NCBI GenBank assembly: GCA_903933475.1
Contig: CAIZKE010000195.1
Location: forward strand, 1-17,223
Origin: an uncultured Alphaproteobacteria bacterium
Lineage (GTDB): Bacteria > Pseudomonadota > Alphaproteobacteria > Caulobacterales > Caulobacteraceae
Direction of reading: 5' to 3'
DNA length: 17,223 nucleotides
Part shown: positions 1 through 6,220 of the stretch, in pieces
Layout: every line of letters starts with the position of its first letter
Position numbering within the stretch: the stretch's first letter is position 1
Notes under the pieces: model-generated
Databases searched by the model: none
Told to the model about the DNA's origin: nothing
The model's input: the letters and a program-made list of their open reading frames with translations, nothing else
Position numbers and translations under genes: made by a program

Positions 1-1
1 T

Positions 2-373
2 GTCATCGGGGACATGATCAGCCCGTTCAAGGCTGCTCTCGGCTACGACTACAAGGCCTTCGAGCACCGGCTGGAGCAGGCGATCCATATCCGCTTCGGC
101 CTGCCCGCCCGGACGCCCACCGACATCCGCAAGCTCATCAAGTCGGCGGACCGGGCCTGCGCCTACTTCGAGGCTGTCCAGCTGGCCGGGTTCGGGCGCG
201 AGGAGTCCCTCGCCCTTTTCGGCGCCCCACCCGACGGCTATCACGTCGAGATTGATCCCCTGGCACCCGGCCCGGCGCAGAGGGACTATGTCCGGCGCTT
301 CCATCTCCTGTCGGAGGCGGCCGGCTTCGCATCGGCCGCCCTGAGGACGGATCCCGAGGGCGGATTAGGGTGA
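2..373 (+). CDS. HD-superfamily phosphohydrolase, C-terminal part (5' end outside window)
   Basis: The reading frame is open from base 2, so the gene begins upstream of the window; about 123 residues are visible. The text around KAALGYDYKAFEHRLEQAIHIRFGLP, then LIKSADRACAYFEAVQLAGF, matches from memory the C-terminal helical half of alphaproteobacterial YfbR-like HD hydrolases of about 200 residues. The metal-binding HD motif itself would lie upstream and is not visible. Such enzymes hydrolyse nucleotide monophosphates, but the substrate here is unknown. The stop codon overlaps the GTG start of the NAD regulator by 4 bp (GTGA), so the two are almost certainly co-translated. That coupling suggests a role in NAD or nucleotide metabolism, which is inference. 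Confidence 0.75.
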   Translation, partial: VIGDMISPFKAALGYDYKAFEHRLEQAIHIRFGLPARTPTDIRKLIKSADRACAYFEAVQLAGFGREESLALFGAPPDGYHVEIDPLAPGPAQRDYVRRFHLLSEAAGFASAALRTDPEGGLG

Positions 374-1323
374 CCCCGCAGCGGATCGTCATCGGCCTGT
401 CGGCAGTGGTCGCCGCCGTCTCCGAAGGCGAGGCGAGGGTCCTGACTGTGAGGACGCCGGAGGCGCCAGCCGCCCTTCCCTTCGGACCCTTTGACCCCGG
501 GGCCGACCGGACCTTCGAGCTGGCCCTGCGGGCCTTCGTCTCGGCCCAGACAGGCTTTGATCCCGGCTATGTCGAGCAGCTCTACACCTTCGGCGACAAG
601 GGGCGCGATGCGCCCCTGGCCGCGGTGGACGGCTCCGAGGCCGCCCGGGTGATTTCCGTAGGGTATCTCGGTCTCACCGCAAGGATGGAGACCACAGCCC
701 AGAAGGGTGCTGCCTGGTCGGCCTTCACGAGCTTCTTTCCCTGGGAGGACTGGCGGGAGGGGCGGCCGGGCGCTCTGGAGGGGATCGAGCCGGTGCTGCG
801 GCGGTGGGCTGGTGGCTCAGCCACGCGACTTTCGAGGGCCCGGCTACTCTTCGCCCTCGACGGGGCCCCCTGGAACGAAGAACGGGCGCTTGAGCGATAC
901 GAACTGCTCTACGAGGCCGGCCTGGCGCCCGAGGCCTCGCGCGACCGGGGCGAGACGCCCCTGCCGGACGTCGCCCGCCTCGGCCTGTTCCTCGGAGAGC
1001 CCATGATCTCCGATCACCGCCGGATCCTGGCGACCGCCCTCTCCCGCCTGAGGGGCAAGCTCAAATACCGCCCGGTCATCTTCGAGATGATGCCGGAGGC
1101 CTTCACCCTCTCGGCGCTCCAGAAGGCGGTGGAAGGGGTGGCGGGGGTGCCACTCCACAAGCAGAACTTCCGGCGCGCCCTTGAACGGGGCGGCCTGGTG
1201 GAGGGCCTGGGCCGCCTGGACCAGGACACGGGCGGGCGGCCGGCCGAGCTCTTCCGGTTCCGCAGGGAGGTTCTCGCCGCCCGACCGGTCTCGGGCCTAT
1301 CCCTGCCGCTCCTGCGGGACTGA
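370..1323 (+). CDS. Nudix-like NAD regulator (NrtR-type transcription factor)
   Basis: A 317-residue protein starting at GTG, overlapping the upstream stop by 4 bp. The first ~150 residues look like a Nudix fold (VVIGLSAVVAAV-type opening strand, then LALRAFVSAQTGF followed by VEQLYTFGD). The Nudix catalytic box (GX5EX7REUXEEXGU) is not intact, because the RExxEE core is replaced by ALRAFVSAQ, so it is probably a ligand sensor and not an enzyme. The C-terminal ~100 residues (RGKLKYRPVIFEMMPEAFTLSALQKAVEGV... FRRALERGGLVE) resemble the winged helix of NrtR repressors. NrtR proteins bind ADP-ribose-type ligands and control NAD synthesis genes. The lineage found in alphaproteobacteria is usually annotated simply as NAD regulator. 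DNA targets cannot be read from this window. Confidence 0.8.
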   Translation: MTPQRIVIGLSAVVAAVSEGEARVLTVRTPEAPAALPFGPFDPGADRTFELALRAFVSAQTGFDPGYVEQLYTFGDKGRDAPLAAVDGSEAARVISVGYLGLTARMETTAQKGAAWSAFTSFFPWEDWREGRPGALEGIEPVLRRWAGGSATRLSRARLLFALDGAPWNEERALERYELLYEAGLAPEASRDRGETPLPDVARLGLFLGEPMISDHRRILATALSRLRGKLKYRPVIFEMMPEAFTLSALQKAVEGVAGVPLHKQNFRRALERGGLVEGLGRLDQDTGGRPAELFRFRREVLAARPVSGLSLPLLRD

Positions 1324-1347
1324 AACGCCTCTGGCGTCGGGACCGAT

Positions 1348-1362
1348 GTTCTGTTTTTGTTC
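1348..1362 (+). promoter_or_regulatory. LexA operator (SOS box), alphaproteobacterial type
   Basis: The sequence GTTC TGTTTTT GTTC is an exact match to the GTTC-N7-GTTC direct repeat bound by LexA in alphaproteobacteria, including Caulobacter. The seven-base spacer is T-rich, as in many functional boxes. It starts 25 bases after the NAD regulator stop and ends 21 bases before the GTG start of the following small gene, the usual place for a promoter operator. The exact match and position are seen directly; LexA control is inferred. Confidence 0.7.
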
Positions 1363-1383
1363 TTCCCCGTTTGGGAGGAAGAC

Positions 1384-1602
1384 GTGCGCCGCATCCGACG
1401 CCTGCTGCATCGCCGCCATGACCTGGATGGGCGCCTGCTCTACGGCATGATCCGGGCGGCTAGCCGGGACCGGCCGCACCGGTTCGTGGACCCCGCCGAC
1501 GTCCCCGAATTCGAGGGCGAGAGCGCCTGGTTCGAGATCGAGGTCCTGGCCGGGGGCCAGCTACGATTCCTGCGCCGGATCGACGGGCCATTGGCGGACT
1601 GA
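1384..1602 (+). CDS. Small basic protein of unknown function, probably SOS-controlled
   Basis: A 72-residue protein starting at GTG 1384, chosen because GGAGG at 1374-1378 lies five bases upstream. A TTG at 1357 in the same frame lies inside the SOS box and would lack this ribosome site. About 88% of third codon positions are G or C, supporting real coding. The N-terminal half is strongly basic (RRIRRLLHRRHDLDGRLLYG, then AASRDRPHRF); the C-terminal half is acidic to neutral with WFEIEVLAGGQLRFLRR, which looks like two beta strands. There is no signal peptide or membrane segment. I do not recognise the family. The LexA box just upstream suggests a DNA-damage role, such as nucleic-acid binding or checkpoint function. 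It is not an obvious homologue of the small division inhibitors SidA or DidA of Caulobacter. Confidence 0.65.
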   Translation: MRRIRRLLHRRHDLDGRLLYGMIRAASRDRPHRFVDPADVPEFEGESAWFEIEVLAGGQLRFLRRIDGPLAD

Positions 1603-1614
1603 TCCGGTTCGCGC

Positions 1615-1643
1615 TTGGCCCCGGGCCGCCGCTCGCCTATCGA
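1615..1643 (+). promoter_or_regulatory. Possible sigma-70 promoter of the oxidoreductase gene
   Basis: TTGGCC at 1615-1620 and TATCGA at 1638-1643 are separated by exactly 17 bases and lie just upstream of the oxidoreductase ribosome site (GGAGG 1654-1658). The match to consensus is partial (TTG in the -35; TA at the start of the -10). It is plausible given the position, but unproven. Confidence 0.35.
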
Positions 1644-1666
1644 GGTTCCAAACGGAGGAAACGTCC

Positions 1667-2644
1667 ATGACCATCGCCCGCCAGGTACATCTTGTCCGCC
1701 GCCCCAAAGGGGTTCCCGTCCCCGAGGATTTCGCTGTCGTCGAGGCCCAGCTTCCCGACGCTGGCGAGGGGGAGATCCAGGTCGAGGGCCTGATCCTCTC
1801 GGTCGACCCCTACATGCGGCCGCGCCTGGACGCCGACCAGAAGCTGGGCGAGGCCATGGCCGGCGGCGGTATCGGCCGGGTCGTCCAGTCGCGTAACGCG
1901 AAGTTCCGCGAAGGCGACATCGTCCGGCATGGCCAGGGCTTCTCCGAGCGCTTCAACAGCGACGGCCGGGGCGTTTCCGTCCTCACCCCGGATCCGGACC
2001 TGCCCCTCAGCGTCTACATGCACGCCCTGGGCGGGACCGGGATCACCGCCTATGGCGGCCTCCTTGAGACCGGCGCCCTGAAGGATGGCGAGCAGGTCTT
2101 CGTGTCCACTGCAGCGGGGGCCGTGGGCTCCGTCGTCGCCCAGATCGCGAAGATCAAGGGCTGCTACGTGATCGGCTCCACAGGATCGGACGAGAAGAAG
2201 CGCTGGCTCCTCGACGAGGCCGGCCTCGACGCCGCCATCAACTATCGGTCCGAGAACCTGCGCACCGCCCTGAAGGCCGCCGCGCCCAAGGGGATCGACG
2301 TCTACTTCGAGAATGTCGGAGGGGCGCACCTCGACGCCGCCCTCGCCTGCATGAACCTGCGCGGCCGGATCGCTGTCTGCGGCATGATCTCGACCTACAA
2401 TGGTGACCGCGAGGGCGTCCGGAACCTGTCGGTCCTGATCTATTCGCGGATTCGGATGGAGGGCTTCGTGGCCTCCGACTTCCCGCACCTCCAGGAGCAG
2501 TTCCAGTCCGACATGACCGGCTGGCTGAAGTCCGGCCAGATGCGCTACCAGGAGACCGTACTAGAGGGTTTCGAGCGCGCGCCCGAGGCCCTGATCGGCC
2601 TGTTTGAGGGCCGCAATTCCGGCAAGATGCTGGTGCGGCTCTAG
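1667..2644 (+). CDS. NADP-dependent oxidoreductase, zinc-independent MDR family (CurA/leukotriene B4 dehydrogenase-like)
   Basis: A 325-residue soluble enzyme; ATG start with GGAGG eight bases upstream. The N-terminal GroES-like domain carries LSVDPYMRPRL, a hallmark of the prostaglandin reductase/CurA branch, followed by GGGIGRVVQSRNAKFREGD. The Rossmann half has the nucleotide-binding loop AAGAVGSVVAQIAK at about residues 148-161 and the family text GIDVYFENVGG. It lacks the cysteine/histidine set of zinc alcohol dehydrogenases. The family reduces the C=C bond of alpha,beta-unsaturated ketones and aldehydes using NADPH. The physiological substrate is not predictable; detoxification of reactive carbonyls is a common assignment. 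The length is slightly below the usual ~335-345. The gene ends one base before the convergent desaturase stop. Confidence 0.9.
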   Translation: MTIARQVHLVRRPKGVPVPEDFAVVEAQLPDAGEGEIQVEGLILSVDPYMRPRLDADQKLGEAMAGGGIGRVVQSRNAKFREGDIVRHGQGFSERFNSDGRGVSVLTPDPDLPLSVYMHALGGTGITAYGGLLETGALKDGEQVFVSTAAGAVGSVVAQIAKIKGCYVIGSTGSDEKKRWLLDEAGLDAAINYRSENLRTALKAAAPKGIDVYFENVGGAHLDAALACMNLRGRIAVCGMISTYNGDREGVRNLSVLIYSRIRMEGFVASDFPHLQEQFQSDMTGWLKSGQMRYQETVLEGFERAPEALIGLFEGRNSGKMLVRL

Positions 2645-2645
2645 T

Positions 2646-3563
2646 CTACTCGGCGGGTGTGGAGGCGGCGGCCTGGCGGGCGGCCCAGCGGGCCCGCAGG
2701 CTCTCGCTGGTGTCCCGGCTGCCGTCGGGGCTCCAGCCCGGAGGGCCGAAGAGATAGCCGCCGACCTCCCGCAGGGAGCGGGCGGAGGCCAGGTCGCGGG
2801 TGATGGCGATCCACTCGTGGAAGGCCACTGTCAGGATGTTGAAGCTGCCCAGGTTCCGGATCAGGCCATAGCGGGGCTTTTCGGCGTCCAGCTCGGCCTG
2901 GAAGGTGCCGAACAGCTTGTCCCAGATGATCAGGATGCCGGCGTAGTTTCGGTCGAGGTACCGGGGGTTGCGGGCATGATGCACCCGGTGGTGGGAGGGC
3001 GTATTGAACACCGCTTCGAACCAGGCGGGCATGCGCCCCACAGCCTCGGTGTGGATCCAGAACTGGTAGACGAGGCTGATCCCCTGCTGGATGAAGATCT
3101 GCGCCGGCGAGAAGCCGAGGAAGGCCAGGGGCAGCCAGAGAAGCCAGGTGCCCACCAGGCTCCCGGTCCAGGTCTGCCGCAGGGCCGTGGACAGGTTGTA
3201 GTGCTGCGAGGAGTGGTGGTTCACGTGGGCCGCCCACCAGAGCCGCCGCTCATGGCTCAGCCGGTGGAAGCCATAATAGGTCAGGTCCTCGAGGAAGAAG
3301 ATTGCCACCCACCCCCACCAGGCGGTGAAGGGAACGGTGAAGACCCGGTGCTCCCAGGCCCAGACCGTGGCGGCGAAGACCAGGCCGGCGGTCAGGAGGG
3401 CGGGTACGCCGCGCAAGAGCCCCATGGCAAGAGAGGCCAGGGTGTCCCGCGCCTCGTATTCGGCCTTGGCCAGCCGCAGGCGCCCGAGGCCGATCTCCAG
3501 CAGGATGGCGAGAATGAAGAAGGGGACGGCCAGCTTGATCGGGTCGAAGGGGGCTTCCAGCAT
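2646..3563 (-). CDS. Sterol desaturase / fatty acid hydroxylase family membrane protein
   Basis: A 305-residue integral membrane protein of the di-iron hydroxylase superfamily. The histidine clusters are all visible: HRLSH (H100, H104), HVNHH (H113, H116, H117) with H121, a further HTE histidine at 171, and HHRVHH (H191-H196) leading to NPRYLDRNYAGILIIWDKLFGTF, a family signature. Hydrophobic segments at about 10-28, 53-72, 80-98 and 137-152 would anchor it. Such enzymes hydroxylate or desaturate lipids using oxygen; the substrate is unknown. The start is ATG 3563, whose TGATG overlap with the upstream stop and GGAG eight bases before it suggest coupled translation. ATG 3584 would add seven residues. 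It is convergent with the oxidoreductase, the two stops being one base apart. Confidence 0.88.
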   Translation of the reverse strand: MLEAPFDPIKLAVPFFILAILLEIGLGRLRLAKAEYEARDTLASLAMGLLRGVPALLTAGLVFAATVWAWEHRVFTVPFTAWWGWVAIFFLEDLTYYGFHRLSHERRLWWAAHVNHHSSQHYNLSTALRQTWTGSLVGTWLLWLPLAFLGFSPAQIFIQQGISLVYQFWIHTEAVGRMPAWFEAVFNTPSHHRVHHARNPRYLDRNYAGILIIWDKLFGTFQAELDAEKPRYGLIRNLGSFNILTVAFHEWIAITRDLASARSLREVGGYLFGPPGWSPDGSRDTSESLRARWAARQAAASTPAE

Positions 3564-3982
3564 CACGCGGTCTCCGGGGGCCATCCCGCCAGGACGGGAC
3601 GGGCAAGTCGAGGGCTGACGCCAGCCAGGCGCAGGTGCAGGCGGCCGTCCTGGACCGGGGCGTCGGCAGCCTCGGTCCAGGCGAGATCCCGGGCCACCCA
3701 GGCGTCACCGAGGCGAAACAGGTAGAGGGCGCGCGCGCCGGAACGGGCCAGGGCTGAAGAGCCGTCGCCGGCCAGCCAGATCCGGTCGATCTGCGCCTCG
3801 GGGAAGTCGTCTCCCAGCAGGGTCCGCGCGGCAGCCTCGTCCAGGGGCGGGGTCGGACGGGCGAGGCGGGCCAGGGCCGCAAGTCCGACCAGGACAAGGA
3901 CGGCGATCCCCGAGGGGATCAGGCCGGTCAGGATGGCGGGAATGGAAATGGCAGCAGTCCTCCGCGGACAAGATTCGGGCAA
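3563..3982 (-). CDS. Small membrane-anchored protein of unknown function
   Basis: Up to 139 residues. One hydrophobic stretch (ILTGLIPSGIAVLVLVGLAAL, near residues 17-37) looks like an N-terminal anchor; the rest is a soluble domain with LYRLGD-like text (ALYLFRLGDAWVARDLAW) and ends in LAGWPPETA. No family recognised. It is translationally coupled by TGATG to the desaturase, so the two probably work together in the membrane. The only conventional start is TTG 3982, which has no good ribosome site. The best Shine-Dalgarno (GGAGG, 3963-3959) instead precedes an in-frame ATT at 3949, giving a 128-residue protein starting just before the anchor. The true start is uncertain. Confidence 0.6.
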   Translation of the reverse strand: MPESCPRRTAAISIPAILTGLIPSGIAVLVLVGLAALARLARPTPPLDEAAARTLLGDDFPEAQIDRIWLAGDGSSALARSGARALYLFRLGDAWVARDLAWTEAADAPVQDGRLHLRLAGVSPRLARPVLAGWPPETA

Positions 3983-3993
3983 GCCGACCGAAG

Positions 3994-4023
3994 CGTCAAG
4001 CCGGCTGAACCTCTGGCTTGACG
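3994..4023. promoter_or_regulatory. Perfect 8-bp inverted repeat with outward-facing -35-like hexamers
   Basis: GTCAAGCC (3995-4002) and GGCTTGAC (4015-4022) are exact reverse complements separated by 12 bases. Each arm carries a TTGACG hexamer facing outward: 3999-3994 on the minus strand and 4018-4023 on the plus strand. The minus copy is followed after 17 bases by GAATCT (3976-3971), a fair -10. The plus copy has only CTGTCC (4041-4046), a poor -10, which would start transcription almost at the deaminase ATG. It sits in the divergent spacer between the small membrane protein and the deaminase, so it may be a shared operator or promoter pair. Confidence 0.4.
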
Positions 4024-4053
4024 GCGGCGCCCGGCACGCGCTGTCCTGCGGCC

Positions 4054-5067
4054 ATGGACGCCCTGACCGACTTCATCCGCCGCCTGCCGAAGGCCGAACT
4101 TCACATGCACGTCGAAGGCTCCCTCGAGCCCGAGATGATGTTCGACCTGGCCCGCCGGAACCGGGTTGCCCTGCCCTTCGCCAGCGTCGAGGCAGTCCGC
4201 GCCGCCTACAGCTTCAGCCGCCTGCAGGACTTCCTGGACATCTATTACCAGGGGGCCGCGGTCCTCCTGACCGAGGCCGACTTCCACGACCTGGCCCTGG
4301 CCTATTTCCGCCGGGCTGCGGCGGACGGTGCCGTCCGGTGCGAGATCTTCTTCGACCCCCAGACCCACACGGACCGGGGCCTGCCCTTCCGCGTCGCCAT
4401 CGAGGGCCTCCTGTCCGGCATGGCGACGGCCGAGGCGGAGCTGGGCCTGTCGACCGGCCTGATCCTCTGCTTCCTGCGTCACCTGCCGGAATCGGCGGCC
4501 CTGGAGACCCTCAAGGCCGCAGAGCCCTGGCTGGACAGGCTGCTGGGTGTCGGCCTGGATTCCTCCGAGGCGGGCTTTCCTCCGTCCGGCTTCCAGGCGG
4601 TCTTCCGCGCGGCCGGCGAGCGAGGCCTGAAGCGGGTCGCCCACGCCGGCGAGGAGGGGCCTTCCGCCTACGTGGCCGAGGCCCTGGACCTGCTCCACGT
4701 GGACCGGATCGACCATGGCAACCGGGCTCTGGAGGATGAGGCCCTGACCGCCCGGCTCGTCCGGGAAGGCCGGGTGCTGACTGTCTGCCCGCTCTCGAAC
4801 CTCAAGCTCTGCGGGGTTCCCTCGCTGGAGATGCACCCCTTGAAGCGGATGCTACAACTGGGCCTGAAGGCCACCGTGAACTCTGACGATCCGGCCTATT
4901 TCGGGGGCTATCTCCTGGACAATTGGGTGCAGACCGCCCGGGCCGTCGGGCTGGAGCGAGACCACCTCGTCACCCTGGCCCGGAACAGCCTGGAGGGTGC
5001 CTTCTGGTCAGAGGCTGAGTGCAAGCCCCACCTCGCCCGCCTGGACGCCCTCGCCGCCGGTCAATGA
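4054..5067 (+). CDS. Adenine deaminase / adenosine deaminase family enzyme
   Basis: A 337-residue amidohydrolase of the usual length. Zinc and catalytic residues are present: H17 and H19 in ELHMHVEG, H197 and E200 in HAGEEG, the RIDHGNRAL motif, and D278-D279 in NSDDPAYFG. The enzyme hydrolytically deaminates a purine (adenine to hypoxanthine, or adenosine to inosine) in the cytoplasm for salvage. MHVEGSLEP, EIFFDPQTHTDRG and VGLDSSEAGFPP are, from memory, more typical of the branch characterised as adenine deaminases than of classical adenosine deaminases, which usually read LHLHLDG. The start at ATG 4054 fits the family N-terminus; no Shine-Dalgarno is evident. The gene ends overlapping the convergent GH84 stop by 7 bp. 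Confidence 0.88.
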   Translation: MDALTDFIRRLPKAELHMHVEGSLEPEMMFDLARRNRVALPFASVEAVRAAYSFSRLQDFLDIYYQGAAVLLTEADFHDLALAYFRRAAADGAVRCEIFFDPQTHTDRGLPFRVAIEGLLSGMATAEAELGLSTGLILCFLRHLPESAALETLKAAEPWLDRLLGVGLDSSEAGFPPSGFQAVFRAAGERGLKRVAHAGEEGPSAYVAEALDLLHVDRIDHGNRALEDEALTARLVREGRVLTVCPLSNLKLCGVPSLEMHPLKRMLQLGLKATVNSDDPAYFGGYLLDNWVQTARAVGLERDHLVTLARNSLEGAFWSEAECKPHLARLDALAAGQ

Positions 5068-6131
5068 TCGCCGGCCATCATGTCCCGGGTCATGACCCAC
5101 TTGCCGTCGAGCCAGTCAACGATCTCACGGGCTGCAGGATGGTCGAAGGCGGCATAGCGCCCGCGTAGGCGATCCCGCACCTCAGGGTCCATCCGGTCGC
5201 GCCCGGTATCGTTCAGCAACATCAGGTGCCGCCGGACCAGGTCGGAAAGTCCTGGTCCGAGTACCTCCCGGGCCGCCGCCTCAAGGGCTGCGCCATAGTC
5301 GTAGTCGTCGCCCAGCCTGTAGCTCTCCGGCAGGGTCAGGGCGGGCAGAAGTGTCAGTTCTGGCTGGAGGGCCGGGTTCACAGCATGGGCCGCCAGCCGG
5401 GATCCGATCTGCGCCGGGCGCCCCGTGAAGGCGCGCAGGTAGAGGAAAGGCGACATCCGGGGGCCATCGTTGACCGGATAATTGTCCCAGAGGAAGGGCC
5501 GCCGGCCCAGCTGCTCGCCCACCCGCTCGAGATGGTGCACCCCATAGGCGCGGCTACAGACCTCCTCGCCTGTCCAGAAGACCTCGATCCGGGGGTCAAG
5601 CGCGCGGCCAAGGGCTTCGAGATAGCCTTCGGGACGCTGGCCGAAGGCCATGTCCAGGGCCGGGTCGTCTGAATAGTAGGTCGGGCAGAAGACGATCCGG
5701 CTGGCCCGGGTCCGCCCTGCGATGAAGTGGACGATCTCGGCCTGGGCTTCGGCCAGGCCCGGCAGGTCGCCGCGCATGTCGTCGAAGAGGATGCCCAGGT
5801 CCTCGACCCCAAGGTCATCCAGGAGAGCCAGCTTGTCGGCCAGGGCGGCCCTTGTCGCTTCGCCGAAGTCTTTCCAGACCTCGAAGGGACTGAGGCCGAC
5901 ACCAAACCGGACGCCGGCGTCCCGGCAGGCCGCCGAGAAGTCCGAGAGGGCCTTCAGGTCCGACTCTGGGTGCGCTTCCCGCCACCGGCGACGCAGGAAG
6001 GCGTCAGCCTTGGGGGCGTACATGAAGAAGCGATAGCCCGCCCCGGCCAGCCGGCGCATGACCCGCTCGCGTGATGCCCAGTCCCAGGGCAGGCCGTAAT
6101 ACCCCTCGATCAGGCCCAGTTCCGGCGTCAT
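5061..6131 (-). CDS. GH84-type beta-N-acetylglucosaminidase (O-GlcNAcase-like catalytic domain)
   Basis: A 356-residue protein consisting of essentially one (beta/alpha)8 barrel. Signature features of family GH84 appear in order: GLIEGYYGLPWDW near the start, FFMYAPKADAFLRRRW, GVGLSPFEVW, the adjacent aspartates D117-D118 in LFDDMRGD (the substrate-assisted catalytic pair), VFCPTYYSDDP, VFWTGEEV and LWDNYPVND. It would remove terminal N-acetylglucosamine from glycans or glycoproteins. There is no signal peptide and none of the accessory domains of clostridial or eukaryotic members, implying a cytoplasmic enzyme; the natural substrate is unknown. ATG 6131 is preferred because GGGGAG lies about six bases upstream; the frame extends to TTG 6176 without support. 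It diverges from the ketoacyl synthase gene. Confidence 0.85.
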   Translation of the reverse strand: MTPELGLIEGYYGLPWDWASRERVMRRLAGAGYRFFMYAPKADAFLRRRWREAHPESDLKALSDFSAACRDAGVRFGVGLSPFEVWKDFGEATRAALADKLALLDDLGVEDLGILFDDMRGDLPGLAEAQAEIVHFIAGRTRASRIVFCPTYYSDDPALDMAFGQRPEGYLEALGRALDPRIEVFWTGEEVCSRAYGVHHLERVGEQLGRRPFLWDNYPVNDGPRMSPFLYLRAFTGRPAQIGSRLAAHAVNPALQPELTLLPALTLPESYRLGDDYDYGAALEAAAREVLGPGLSDLVRRHLMLLNDTGRDRMDPEVRDRLRGRYAAFDHPAAREIVDWLDGKWVMTRDMMAGDH

Positions 6132-6220
6132 GGTCGCTCCCCTGCTTTTCCCGCACAGCCCCGGCGTGCTATTCAATCACCTCCGGTCTGGATCGAACCG
6201 GATCGGAGCGGAGAGACATT
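6132..6220. promoter_or_regulatory. Divergent promoter region between GH84 and ketoacyl synthase genes
   Basis: This 89-base spacer separates two divergent starts and must hold promoters for both. It includes a near-repeat (GGATCGaaccGGATCG, around 6189-6204) and, close to the plus-strand gene, GGAG at 6210-6213 seven bases before the TTG start. No hexamer pair is convincing enough to name. Confidence 0.35.

Noticed and set aside
2604..3725. Plus-strand open frame (373 codons) across the desaturase gene
   Set aside because: It runs antisense to the desaturase histidine motifs and overlaps the oxidoreductase end; no independent start signal or family.
6071..6220. Upstream extension of the ketoacyl synthase frame to 6071
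   Set aside because: It overlaps the divergent GH84 coding sequence and the sequence is unlike the family N-terminus; TTG 6221 has a proper ribosome site.
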